Source: a marine gamma proteobacterium HTCC2143 (GTDB lineage Bacteria > Pseudomonadota > Gammaproteobacteria > Pseudomonadales > Dasaniaceae). Taken from it: DNA of 64,000 bases. How positions within the stretch are numbered: position 1 is the first letter of the stretch; each line of letters begins with the position of its first letter. Under the pieces are notes generated by a model. The model was not told where the DNA came from. It saw only the letters and a program-made list of their open reading frames with translations, and made no database searches. Positions 28,767 to 37,846 of this stretch are shown one piece after another. The DNA lies in assembly GCA_000169075.1 (NCBI GenBank), contig AAVT01000002.1, positions 186,001 through 250,000 of the forward strand, read 5' to 3'. The translations under genes were made by a program, and so were the position numbers.

Positions 28767-30800
28767 TTAAGTATCTTGATTCAGACGCTTAACAAAGGCG
28801 TCGAAATTGAAAGGACGACCGAGAAAATCCTCAACCAGTTGGGCGGCATCTTGCGATCCGCCGGGAGCAAGAACGGTTTTCCGGTAGCGATCGGCAACCT
28901 CTTTATTGCGCATGCCGCTGTCTTTGAATTGTTCAAGGATATCGGCAGCAATAACTTCGGACCACATGTAGGTGTAATAGGCGGCTGAGTAACCGAACAG
29001 ATGCCCAAAGCTGGCGTAAAAATGGGTGTCATCAATATACGCAAAAGGCGAGTACTCTGTCTGAAGTTGAATCATCGTTTCTTTTAGGTCAAGGTCATCC
29101 GGAGGCGTTTGGTAAATTGCCAATGAGAGGGATGCATAAAACATCTGATTCTGAATATGAGTCCCGCGGGCAAAATCTCGCGCAGTCCTCATTTTTTCGA
29201 CGAGCTGCTCTGGAATAACTTCGCCCTGCTGATTATAGGCAAATTCCTTTAATGTTTCGTAGTCCCAGATCCACTCCTCGAGCATTTGTGAGGGTGCTTC
29301 GACGAAGTCTCGTTCAGTCGCAACGCCAGCAAAGGCCCCCCAGCGCTGTTGGCCGCCGAAAATGCTATGAATTAAATGACCAAATTCATGTAGAAAGGTT
29401 TCCACCTGTGAATGCTCCATCAACCCCGGTGAGCCGTCACCACCGGGGAAATTACAGACGAGTGCTGCGACAGGTAGTTGTTGGCCCGCTATTCCAGATT
29501 GCACACCAAACTGCGCGGCATGTTTATATTTTCCGGCTCTTGGGTGCATATCTAAATAAAATCGACCGATGACGTGACCGTTTTCAACGATTTCGAAGGA
29601 TTCAACTTTTTCGTCCCAAACGGAGGTGTTCCACGGCCGTATTTCAACAGAAAAAAGTTCTTCGACTAAGGTAAAGATACCCTCTCTTACTTTGTCATAT
29701 TGAAAATATTGGCGGATAACTTTCGTGTCTACGCTGTATTTTTCTCGACGAACAGTTTCTTCTAGAAAGGACTTTTGCCAATTTCCGACCGACGTTGCCG
29801 AAGGATCTATCATTTGCAATGCATTTAACAGCTCACCATAGTCGCTCTCCGCGCGCGGTGCGGCCATGGTAGAAATTCGCTCAATGAAAGTGCTGACGGT
29901 TGCCGGATTCTTCACCATCATATCGTCTAGTGCGTAGGTCGCGAAGTCTTGATAGCCAAGAGCTGTAGCCAGCGCATGTCTTTGTCGGACTATGTCGTTT
30001 AAAACCTGATGATTGTCGGGGAAGCCCCTGTTGAGGTATCGTTTATATAATGCGAGACGAGCCTGGTCATTTTTAGCGTATCGTAATAGCGGGAATAGAT
30101 CGGGGTAGTCAGTGGTAATTGTTATTGAACCGTTCTCGTCGGGTTGATGTTGATCAATATAATCCTGTGGCATTCCGTCCAAATCGGCAACAGAATTCAG
30201 GGTTATCGATCGAACGTCTTCTCGAATATTTTTTGCAAAGTCCTGTCCCAATGCGGTAATTTTTTCGGTTGTAGCGCGGATGTATTCCCTTTCGACATCA
30301 TTTTTATCGACACCTGATCGTCTGAAATCACGTAGTATCTCTGTTAGATAGCGCTGTGTGTCAGCTTGATATCCATCGGCGTCAATCTGCTGTAGTCGCT
30401 CGTAAAGCGGCTTCGATAGTCCAATTTCGGTCAGAAGATTGGAGAAGTCCTGGATACAGGTGTCAGCCGCGGTTTGCAAATTAGTATCGGGATGAACATT
30501 GTTAAGAAGATAGGTCATGCCGGTATCGTTATCGATATCGATCAGTAATTGGTCTACAGGCTTTAGTAAGCTATCTACAGTAAAAGGTGGCGACAGGCTC
30601 TCCAGTATTTTAAAGCGAGTATTAGCTTGGTCCAATTGTCGAGAGCACTGTTCCGCTAGCTCACTAGCGGTCAATCCGGATTGGAAATGATCTTGCTTAG
30701 GTGAGTAAGTCGTAAAATGGTCATTGTTGTCATCGTTAGCAGGATTCTGACAGGCACTAAGAATAATACTGGCAGTGATCAACAGTAATGCTTTACTCAT
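28767..30800 (-). CDS. M3 family metallopeptidase, predicted lipoprotein (Dcp/oligopeptidase type)
   Basis: This 677-residue zinc peptidase cuts short peptides. The zinc motif HEFGH sits near residue 470 in VETFLHEFGHLIHSIFGG, with the downstream Glu in the APSQMLEEWIW segment. The C-terminal FGYSAAYYTYMWSEV is typical of the Dcp/thimet group. Usual members are cytosolic. This one begins with a lipoprotein signal (LSAC, Cys17), with Gln after the Cys, so it should be anchored outside the cytoplasm. It heads the peptide-transporter operon with a 6-bp gap, implying that it trims peptides before uptake. Confidence 0.9.
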   Translation of the reverse strand: MSKALLLITASIILSACQNPANDDNNDHFTTYSPKQDHFQSGLTASELAEQCSRQLDQANTRFKILESLSPPFTVDSLLKPVDQLLIDIDNDTGMTYLLNNVHPDTNLQTAADTCIQDFSNLLTEIGLSKPLYERLQQIDADGYQADTQRYLTEILRDFRRSGVDKNDVEREYIRATTEKITALGQDFAKNIREDVRSITLNSVADLDGMPQDYIDQHQPDENGSITITTDYPDLFPLLRYAKNDQARLALYKRYLNRGFPDNHQVLNDIVRQRHALATALGYQDFATYALDDMMVKNPATVSTFIERISTMAAPRAESDYGELLNALQMIDPSATSVGNWQKSFLEETVRREKYSVDTKVIRQYFQYDKVREGIFTLVEELFSVEIRPWNTSVWDEKVESFEIVENGHVIGRFYLDMHPRAGKYKHAAQFGVQSGIAGQQLPVAALVCNFPGGDGSPGLMEHSQVETFLHEFGHLIHSIFGGQQRWGAFAGVATERDFVEAPSQMLEEWIWDYETLKEFAYNQQGEVIPEQLVEKMRTARDFARGTHIQNQMFYASLSLAIYQTPPDDLDLKETMIQLQTEYSPFAYIDDTHFYASFGHLFGYSAAYYTYMWSEVIAADILEQFKDSGMRNKEVADRYRKTVLAPGGSQDAAQLVEDFLGRPFNFDAFVKRLNQDT

Positions 30801-31286
30801 TATGGAGAATCCTTCGTTGCAGTTAATAACTCGTGTCTATGTAAACTTGGTGCAGCTGTTCCGGCGGTTAACCGTCTAACATTTAGGTCATCGTTTTACC
30901 GTTAACTAGACATTTAACGCGACAACTTATCGATATGAAAAGGAATACCGAAGGGGGCATACGTTACCAAGAAGTACCTCAGTATGGAAGTGCAGCAGCG
31001 TTACTAAAACATCGATAACATAAAGCCCCCAGCGATGGCGGACAGAGTGCTGTCAGCGCGCTAATTAGCTAAAAGAGTCGCGTCCCAAGTTCCTTCGGAG
31101 TTAAGGCAAGCACGCAGTGGCGAGGTATGTCGATGAAGGGGTTAACTCAAGTTATGTTGACAGATGAGAAGGCGGAACCGAGCCTCTAAATACTGCAAAA
31201 AAGCATTTTTTCCTGCAAGAGAATAAGCATCATCAAGATTAGCTGAGCTGCAAAATAGCAACAAGTAAAATAGTTATAGGGTCGAC
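30801..31286. other. Intergenic region between mltD and the peptidase/transporter operon
   Basis: These 486 bp carry the promoter of the peptidase/opp operon and the downstream end of mltD, both on the minus strand. I see no gene and no tRNA-like arm set. An A/T-rich dyad (AAAAAA at 31197-31202, TTTTTT at 31206-31211) lies 75-90 bp past the mltD stop. It could act as a weak terminator for it. Confidence 0.5.
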
Positions 31287-32978
31287 TTAGTTAAATGCAT
31301 TCATGATATCAACATAAAGTGTGAGTTTCTGGCCTGGCTGCAGATAACTCGCCGTGTTTACCTGATTCCATTTGACGATATCATTGATTTGCACGTTAAA
31401 CTTATCCGCTATCCGTGCAAGTGAGTCGCCAGTTCTAACGTGATAGCCTATTTTTTTCGTGACTGCCTCTCTTTTCCCGGGGAAAGATTTCTTCGGTTCT
31501 TTTGTCCAAACGCTTAATTTTTGACCTGGTCGTAAGGTGTCTTTGGGTGCAATACCGTTCCAGTGTGCTAATTTTGACACTGTCACCTTGTATTGCCTAG
31601 ATATCGTCCATAGGCTTTCACCGTTTTTTACACGATGAAATACTTGCTGACTATTACTGCCACCAGTTCGTTTTTTGTGAATAGATTGTAGTCGCTGATC
31701 TGCGCTGAGCGAGTAATGTTGACCACTTTCTGATGCCATAGGGATCATTAATGCTTGCCCCACCTTGATCATATTACCGCTGAGATTATTGATCTGTTTG
31801 ATGGTATCTGCGCCGGTGTTAAATCGTTTTGCTAAGAGTAACAGTGAATCTCCTGCTTTGACCGTATAGCGCTGCCAGTGCATTCTCTCGTTGGGTGGCA
31901 ATTGTTCGATTTCGCGGGCGAATAACTTTTCGTGATCAATGGGCACCAATAATCGATGTGGTCCACTAGGAGATGTTGCCCAGCGATTAAAGCCAGGGTT
32001 GAGTCGGTACAGTTCGTCGATGTTGATGCCTGCCATCGTTGCGGCCTGTGCCAGATCAATTTGAGAGTGAGTATCGACTTCGGCGAAATAAGGTACATTG
32101 TCCACGGTATGCAGTTGTATGTTGTAACGCCGTGGATAGGTTATTAGCTTCGCCAGAGCCAGCAATTTTGGCACATAAGCACGCGTTTCTTTGGGTAAAT
32201 CGAGGGACCAAAAGTCAGTATTTTTACCTCTTTTTTTGTTTTTCCTTATCGCTTTATTAACATTGCCTTGGCCAGAATTGTAAGCGGCCAGCGCAAGCAG
32301 CCAATCGCCATCATAATAATTAGCCAGGTCCTCTAGGAAATTAATAGCAGCGTCAGTGGATGCGACGACATCGCGTCGGCCGTCATACCACCAATCTTGG
32401 TTTAATTTGTACATTCGGCCGGTACTTGGAATAAATTGCCACATGCCAGATGCACGCCCATGTGAATAGGCAAATGGATCGTAAGCGCTTTCGACAATAG
32501 GCAGAAGTGCGAGTTCTAAGGGCAATCCCCGTGCTTCTAGCTTTTCTGTTACATGATAAATATAGCGCTTCGAACGTTCGCTGACACGCGCCATATAGGC
32601 GGGGTTTCTTTGATACCAGTTAAATTCTGAGTCCAGCCGAGGCTGTTCGATTTGCCAGTTCATTTGAAAACCCAAGCGCAGACGCTGCCATATGGTCGTT
32701 GGGTTTGCCCATTCGGGTTCTGCTTCATCCGGCTCGATTGAGGTATGGCGGCAATAGTACGGCGAGCCAAAGTCGGTAAAATACTCCCAAGGATCACTGT
32801 CAATCAGTTGATTTGCAGACTCGTTGGTTATGGTAAAAGGGGGGATGGGCGCTGGTTGCTCTGCAGGAGCGACTGCCGATGATAACATCGTTTCGGTAGG
32901 TTGGCAGGCAGCAACAAATAAGGGTACTAATAATGCTTTAAGTACTGGCTTTAACCTGTTGATAAATATAGTTTTCAT
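31287..32978 (-). CDS. mltD: Membrane-bound lytic murein transglycosylase D with three LysM domains
   Basis: This 563-residue lipoprotein (signal ending FVAAC, Cys25) cleaves peptidoglycan glycan strands. The SLT domain has the catalytic Glu163 in LLPIVESAYDPFAYS, followed by GMWQFIPSTGRMY and LALAAYNSGQGNVNKA. The C-terminal part has three LysM peptidoglycan-binding repeats, beginning YTVKAGDSLLLLA, HRVKNGESLWTIS and YHVRTGDSLARIA. It acts at the inner face of the outer membrane. Its place next to gloB matches other gammaproteobacteria. Confidence 0.95.
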   Translation of the reverse strand: MKTIFINRLKPVLKALLVPLFVAACQPTETMLSSAVAPAEQPAPIPPFTITNESANQLIDSDPWEYFTDFGSPYYCRHTSIEPDEAEPEWANPTTIWQRLRLGFQMNWQIEQPRLDSEFNWYQRNPAYMARVSERSKRYIYHVTEKLEARGLPLELALLPIVESAYDPFAYSHGRASGMWQFIPSTGRMYKLNQDWWYDGRRDVVASTDAAINFLEDLANYYDGDWLLALAAYNSGQGNVNKAIRKNKKRGKNTDFWSLDLPKETRAYVPKLLALAKLITYPRRYNIQLHTVDNVPYFAEVDTHSQIDLAQAATMAGINIDELYRLNPGFNRWATSPSGPHRLLVPIDHEKLFAREIEQLPPNERMHWQRYTVKAGDSLLLLAKRFNTGADTIKQINNLSGNMIKVGQALMIPMASESGQHYSLSADQRLQSIHKKRTGGSNSQQVFHRVKNGESLWTISRQYKVTVSKLAHWNGIAPKDTLRPGQKLSVWTKEPKKSFPGKREAVTKKIGYHVRTGDSLARIADKFNVQINDIVKWNQVNTASYLQPGQKLTLYVDIMNAFN

Positions 32979-33060
32979 TAAAAATAAATCTGTATAGATT
33001 ATGGTGGTGCGCGATCGTTTAGCGCCACGCGTGGGTTGTTAGTTAGGTAGACGTGTACCC

Positions 33061-33843
33061 TTAGAAATTGTCTTTCCAGCGTCGCACGGCTGTGAATATG
33101 TCAACTTCGCTATCACCGTTGCTGCCACCTTGTGCTTTTACACTATCGATCACGGTATCTTCAGTGCAGCGTAGGAAAGGGTTCGTTGCAAGCTCAGTAG
33201 CCAGTAATGAAGGAACCGTTGGAATATCGTCCTCCCGCCGCTGTTTGTCAGCGCGAATGCGTGTGTTGAGTGCGGTATTGTTGGGCTCGACGGCATTGGC
33301 AAATGCCAGATTGCCGAGCGTATATTCGTGGGCACAATAGATCTCAGTTGTGGGCGGTAATGCCGCTAGTTTCTGTAAGGAGTTCAGCATCATGGTGGGG
33401 TTACCTTCAAATATTCTTCCGCAGCCGCCAGCAAATAAAGTGTCGCCACAAAACAACACGGGCTGACCGGTGCCAGTATCCTCGCAATAAAGGGCAATAT
33501 GATCGAGTGTATGACCAGGTACTTCCAAAATAGTAAAGTCGAGGCCAAATAGTGACATCGAACTCTGTTCGTCAAGTCGATGAGTGATCGACGCTATTTG
33601 ATGATTTTTTGGGCCATAAACCGGGATATCACGATGTTTAGTGAGCGCCTCTATGCCGCCGGTGTGATCAAAATGATGATGGGTGATCAGGATTGTTTCG
33701 AGTTGCAGCTGCTGCGCTAAAAGTGCCTCCTCGACGGGTCCAGCTTCTCCGGGATCGACCACAGCCGCTTTGCCGCTGTCGTCGTCATAAATACACCAAA
33801 TGTAGTTGTCGTTAAATGCGGGAATAGGCTCGATATGAATCAT
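33061..33843 (-). CDS. gloB: Hydroxyacylglutathione hydrolase (glyoxalase II)
   Basis: This 260-residue metallo-beta-lactamase-fold enzyme hydrolyses S-D-lactoylglutathione to lactate and glutathione in methylglyoxal detoxification. The metal motif THHHFDHTGG (54-63) is intact. GHTLDHIALY, FCGDTLFAGGCGRIFEG and the C-terminal CAHEYTLGNLAFA give the other ligands and the glutathione-binding loop. It is divergent from the methyltransferase gene across a 128-bp spacer, a common arrangement. Confidence 0.95.
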   Translation of the reverse strand: MIHIEPIPAFNDNYIWCIYDDDSGKAAVVDPGEAGPVEEALLAQQLQLETILITHHHFDHTGGIEALTKHRDIPVYGPKNHQIASITHRLDEQSSMSLFGLDFTILEVPGHTLDHIALYCEDTGTGQPVLFCGDTLFAGGCGRIFEGNPTMMLNSLQKLAALPPTTEIYCAHEYTLGNLAFANAVEPNNTALNTRIRADKQRREDDIPTVPSLLATELATNPFLRCTEDTVIDSVKAQGGSNGDSEVDIFTAVRRWKDNF

Positions 33844-33971
33844 AAGTTGTCAGTTAAGTTCTTGGTCTAAGTTCAACGAGTTTGCCTTAAGTATGGATTA
33901 ATAGCCAATTTCGGTTAAGATAATTGAATGGACTACGGTGGGTAAATCGCTAGCTACGGGTACAGTTAATT

Positions 33972-34778
33972 ATGTTTAACCGTTGGAAAAAAAGGCCCTA
34001 CAATACTGGTTTGTTGTTGGCTCTTGAACAGTGGTTTGATAGTGACCGAGGCGTTAGGATCTTAAGGCAGCAGCAGGTGTTAATTGATGAGCTATTAGGC
34101 TCTTGTTTTGGTTATCATTTGCTTCAGCTTAGTATTGATTCACGACCACGCTTGTTTCGTGATTGCAGGGTTCAATATAAATATCGTGCTCACCCGTCGG
34201 CAATATCGGCGGATGTACTAAGTGATTTTGAGCAGTTGCCCTTTGCCAATGAAAGTCTCGACATAGTTATTGTCCATCACGTACAAGAGTTTATTGATAA
34301 CCCCCATCAGCTTCTTCGGGAAATTAACCGGGTTGTTGTTCCTCATGGCCGGGTAATTGTTGTTGGCTTTAATCCATGGTCGCCGCTGGGAGTTTTCAGT
34401 CGGGTTGGTCACTGGCTGCCAGGGTCAATATGGCACAATCATTTAATCGGCGTGGGGCGAATGCAGGATTGGTTGGCTTTATTAGGCTTTGGCGCCTCGA
34501 TCAAATATTATGGGCATCACAGCCCCAGTCTATTAGCCAAAATAAATAAGCCTTGGCTGGCTCGACTACTGAAGCACTGGCCCTTCGGCAGCTTTTATGT
34601 AATATCAGCGATAAAAGAAGAGCTTACCATGACACCTATCAGGCCGCGCTGGCGGCAAGCCGGCAATGGTTTCACCGGTTTGGCGCCGATTAAGACAGGT
34701 GCACTGGGAAATGTTGGTATGGCAGGGGAAACAAAAGCCTCCCACACTAGAGCAAAGGAAATACCTGAGGCAAGTTGA
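33972..34778 (+). CDS. Class I SAM-dependent methyltransferase (gloB/rnhA-linked type)
   Basis: This 268-residue protein matches the methyltransferase found between gloB and rnhA in many gammaproteobacteria. The first half is divergent and lacks a strong GxGxG loop. The second half has the recognisable DFEQLPFANESLDIVIVHHV (post-II acidic region and motif) and REINRVVVPHGRVIVVGFNPWS, as in UbiE-like enzymes. The substrate is unknown. The C-terminal ~30 residues are low complexity and less conserved. Its end overlaps the frame of the decayed rnhA. Confidence 0.8.
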   Translation: MFNRWKKRPYNTGLLLALEQWFDSDRGVRILRQQQVLIDELLGSCFGYHLLQLSIDSRPRLFRDCRVQYKYRAHPSAISADVLSDFEQLPFANESLDIVIVHHVQEFIDNPHQLLREINRVVVPHGRVIVVGFNPWSPLGVFSRVGHWLPGSIWHNHLIGVGRMQDWLALLGFGASIKYYGHHSPSLLAKINKPWLARLLKHWPFGSFYVISAIKEELTMTPIRPRWRQAGNGFTGLAPIKTGALGNVGMAGETKASHTRAKEIPEAS

Positions 34779-35181
34779 AATATTTGCCGATGGTGCTTGC
34801 TGAGGAAACCCTAGCGCTGGCGGTGCACTGATACGATTTTAGGGCGGCGAAAAAGAACGCTATGGTAGCGCCACTGTCACTGCGAATAATCGCATGAAAC
34901 TAACCGCTGCACTTGAGTTGCCAAAACAGTCTGCTGTTGTTGTGCTGACTATAGACGCCCTGTATGTGCGCAAAGGTATCACGGAGTGGTCAGATAGCTG
35001 GAAAAAGCGAGGGTGAAAAACAACGGGCCGAAAATCCGTGAAAAATGTCGATTTGTGGCAGCAATTGGGCGTCCTAGCTCAGCGTCACGAGGTTGAGTGG
35101 CGCAGGGTTAAAGGGTGCAGCGGTCACCGGGAAAATGACATAGCTGACCAGCTAGCCAACCGGGGCATTGATGAGCTTTGA
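34765..35181 (+). pseudogene. rnhA: Decayed ribonuclease HI gene
   Basis: One uninterrupted frame reads RNase HI along its whole length but contains three stops: TGA at 34801, TAG at 34840 and TGA at 35014. Recognisable pieces are VEIFADGAC, GNPSAGGALIRF, NNRMKLTAALE, YVRKGITEWSDSWKKRG, KNVDLWQQL and GIDEL. The catalytic Glu (E48 in E. coli) is Lys here (NNRMKL for NNRMEL), and the loop His (H124) is Cys. The third stop replaces the Trp of GWKT. No ATG is present: an AAGGA site is followed by CTG. The location between the methyltransferase and dnaQ is the normal rnhA site. It cannot make active RNase HI. Confidence 0.9.
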
Positions 35182-35231
35182 GCATTTATCGTAAAGCGCT
35201 CAATAAATAAAATGAACGATGGAGAGTATTT

Positions 35232-35942
35232 GTGAGACAGGTTGTATTAGATACCGAAACCACCGGCCTAGAGCCTAGCCAGGGCCATCGAATTATCGAA
35301 ATTGGTTGCGTCGAGTTAGTCGATAGAAAGTTGACTGGCAGGCACTATCATCAGTACATCAATCCGAAGCGCGAGATTGATACCGGTGCAATGGAAGTGC
35401 ATGGTATTACCAACGAGTTTCTAGCGGACAAACCGCTCTTTAGTCAGGTTGCTCAGGAATTTTTAGATTTCGTGACGGGCGCCGAACTAATTATCCACAA
35501 CGCCCCCTTTGATATTGGCTTTATTAATAGTGAATTCAAATTACTGGATTCTAAAAGTCCAGGAACTATGGAAAGTTACTGCGGGGTGGTCGACACTTTA
35601 GTGATGGCGCGACAGAAGCATCCGGGTCAGCGGAATAGTTTGGATGCACTCTGTTCCCGTTACGAGGTGGATAATTCTCAGCGGGACTTGCATGGAGCTT
35701 TGTTAGACTCCGAGATTCTCGCTGACGTTTACTTGCTTATGACAGGTGGTCAGACTAAATTATTATTGGCGGGAGATGACAATGAAGAGGGTAGTGGCCA
35801 TTCTGACAATAACATTCGTCGTTTGAGTACCAATCGCCAGCCATTAAAAATAATATTAGCGAATGATGAAGAGCTCGCTGAGCACGAAGAAAGGATGCAG
35901 AAAATAGACAAAGCTAGTGATGGAGGGAACCGCTGGCGATAA
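35232..35942 (+). CDS. dnaQ: DNA polymerase III epsilon subunit (proofreading exonuclease)
   Basis: This 236-residue 3'-5' exonuclease is of the DEDDh type. LDTETTGLE (D7, E9) is Exo I, LIIHNAPFDIGF is Exo II, and HGALLDSEILADVY is Exo III with the general-base His and final Asp. The C-terminal ~50 residues are polar and resemble the linker that binds the polymerase alpha subunit. The start is GTG at 35232 with GGAGAG upstream. In many relatives it is paired with rnhA, which is broken here. dnaQ itself looks intact. Confidence 0.95.
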   Translation: MRQVVLDTETTGLEPSQGHRIIEIGCVELVDRKLTGRHYHQYINPKREIDTGAMEVHGITNEFLADKPLFSQVAQEFLDFVTGAELIIHNAPFDIGFINSEFKLLDSKSPGTMESYCGVVDTLVMARQKHPGQRNSLDALCSRYEVDNSQRDLHGALLDSEILADVYLLMTGGQTKLLLAGDDNEEGSGHSDNNIRRLSTNRQPLKIILANDEELAEHEERMQKIDKASDGGNRWR

Positions 35943-35965
35943 AGCCAGCAGAGACTGAATGCAAG

Positions 35966-35997
35966 TACCGGATCTCAGTCACTCGATATCCGGTACG
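35966..35997. terminator. Hairpin between convergent dnaQ and nhaB
   Basis: The perfect 9-bp arms GTACCGGAT (35966-35974) and ATCCGGTAC (35989-35997) enclose a 14-nt loop. The hairpin sits in the 62-bp gap between two convergent genes, where a bidirectional terminator is expected. Neither side has a long T-run, so termination may be partial. Confidence 0.5.
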
Positions 35998-36004
35998 AGT
36001 TGGT

Positions 36005-37507
36005 TTAAAAAACCAGATAGACAGCAGCCATGCCCACGCCACCCATCACGATGGTGTAAGGGAAAGCCATTATAACCATCTTGCCGTACGACAACCGGAT
36101 TAGCGGTGCCAGCGCAGAGGTTAATAAAAACAAAAAGGCCGCCTGCCCATTGGGGGTTGCTACGCTAGGTATGTTTGTCCCGGTATTAATAGCAATCGCC
36201 AAGACATCGAATTCTGCTCGCGTTATTCTGCCTGACTGCAATGCTGCAGAGATTTCATTGATATAGACAGTTGCTACAAAAACGTTATCACTGATCATCG
36301 ACAGCACACCATTCGCGATGTAGAACATCGTCGGACGGATATCGCTGTCCATTGCCAATACTGTATCAATGACAGGGGTAAACAGATGTTGCTCATGAAT
36401 CACCGCAACTATCGCAAAAAATACCACTAATAGAGCGGTGAAAGGCAGTGCTTCCTCAAATGCACTGCCTAGTTGGTGCTCTTCAATAATGCCGTTAAAG
36501 GCCGTCAGCAGGACAATAACAGCGAGGCCAACAATACCAACTGATGCGATATGGGTGGCGAGTGCTATGACGAGAAATACAGCTACAAGTGCTTGCACAA
36601 CGAGGCTTGCTTTGTCCCTAAGAGTGCGTTTGCGATCTTCTTCACCAGAAAACTCCTCAAGAACTTCACGTACGGCTGAAGGTAGCTGTGCGCCGTAGCC
36701 GAAAGTGCGAGTGGTCTCAAGAAGGAAGCAGGTAATCAGTCCAGCCACTAAGACAGGCATTGTGACGGGTGCCATAAGAACAAAAAACTGGATAAAATCC
36801 CAACCGGCTTTTTCAGCAATCAGCAAGTTTTGCGGTTCTCCTACCAATGTGCACACGCCTCCCAAAGCTGTTCCGACCGCTCCATGCATCAGCAGGTTGC
36901 GCAGAAAGCTACGGAACTGCTCCAGATCTTCCCGGTGATATTCAATGACGCCTTCATCGTCACTATGATCGTGGGCATGATGCAGTTTTTTCCCTGACGC
37001 GACTTTATGATAAACAGCATAAAATCCGGTACCAACACTGATCAGTACAGCCGTCACGGTAAGTGCGTCTAGAAAAGCGCTGAGTACTGCGGCTACAAAG
37101 GTGAATAATAACGATAGGGCTTTTTTCGATTTTACCCCAAGAAGGATTTTCGTGAAGACGTAGAGGAGTAGGTCTTTCATGAAGTAAATTCCAGCGACCA
37201 TGAACATCAGTAGTAATATGACTTCAAAGTTACTTTGTGCTTCAAGATAAACCGCTTCGGGAGGTGCCATGCCAATGAAAATGGCTTCTATAGCGAGTAA
37301 ACCACCCGGTTGCAGGGGGTAACATTTCAACGCAAGTGCCAAGGTAAAAATAAATTCTAATATCAATATCCAGCCGGTTACGAAGGGGCCGACAGTGTAA
37401 AGAAGAATGGGATTCAAAATCAAAAAGACGATGATCGTCTGCTTGTACCATTGTGGTGCTTGGCCCAAAAAGTTGGCCATAAAGGCTTGGGGCATGGTTT
37501 GCGCCAT
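36005..37507 (-). CDS. nhaB: Na+/H+ antiporter NhaB
   Basis: This 500-residue inner-membrane antiporter exports Na+ in exchange for H+. It matches NhaB from end to end: [17 protein letters not shown] at the start, [11 protein letters not shown], the [18 protein letters not shown] segment, [27 protein letters not shown], and [12 protein letters not shown] near the end. About 12 helices are visible. It fits a salt-exposed habitat. In Pseudomonas, from memory, it also lies between dnaQ and fimL. Confidence 0.95.
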   Translation of the reverse strand: MAQTMPQAFMANFLGQAPQWYKQTIIVFLILNPILLYTVGPFVTGWILILEFIFTLALALKCYPLQPGGLLAIEAIFIGMAPPEAVYLEAQSNFEVILLLMFMVAGIYFMKDLLLYVFTKILLGVKSKKALSLLFTFVAAVLSAFLDALTVTAVLISVGTGFYAVYHKVASGKKLHHAHDHSDDEGVIEYHREDLEQFRSFLRNLLMHGAVGTALGGVCTLVGEPQNLLIAEKAGWDFIQFFVLMAPVTMPVLVAGLITCFLLETTRTFGYGAQLPSAVREVLEEFSGEEDRKRTLRDKASLVVQALVAVFLVIALATHIASVGIVGLAVIVLLTAFNGIIEEHQLGSAFEEALPFTALLVVFFAIVAVIHEQHLFTPVIDTVLAMDSDIRPTMFYIANGVLSMISDNVFVATVYINEISAALQSGRITRAEFDVLAIAINTGTNIPSVATPNGQAAFLFLLTSALAPLIRLSYGKMVIMAFPYTIVMGGVGMAAVYLVF

Positions 37508-37846
37508 GTGTAACTCCTAAAAATTCGATGGGTATCAAAAACGTGTGCTCTAGATCCTGAACATAATACATTTTTTTAGTTTTGCAGGGTATCCCTGCGT
37601 TATTTTTGTGAATTTGACGCTTTTGCTGGATTATTGGTCGCTCAGTTTGTCGAAAAGCAGCAGCATGGCTTCACCGTAGTGCTTTACTGAACGCGACAGG
37701 CGACAGCATTTATCGTTAATAATGTGATGCAAGTATCTGTAAAGCCCGATAATCACACACTCTCCCAGCACAATTGAGACTATACTTATCACTACTCGGC
37801 ACGTAAAAGTTTTCTCGGCCTGCGTATTGACTGATTAGGAGTGTTT
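37508..37846. other. Divergent spacer between nhaB and the fimL-like gene
   Basis: The 339 bp contain no gene. They must carry both promoters. A TATACT hexamer near 37781 is the best -10 candidate for the plus strand, without a clear -35. No strong dyad was seen. Confidence 0.45.

Noticed and set aside
34801..35016. Recoding of TGA (as Trp or selenocysteine) in rnhA
   Set aside because: A TAG is also present, the catalytic Glu is lost, and other genes in the window (for example azlC, sbcD, oppB) end in TGA, so the normal code applies.
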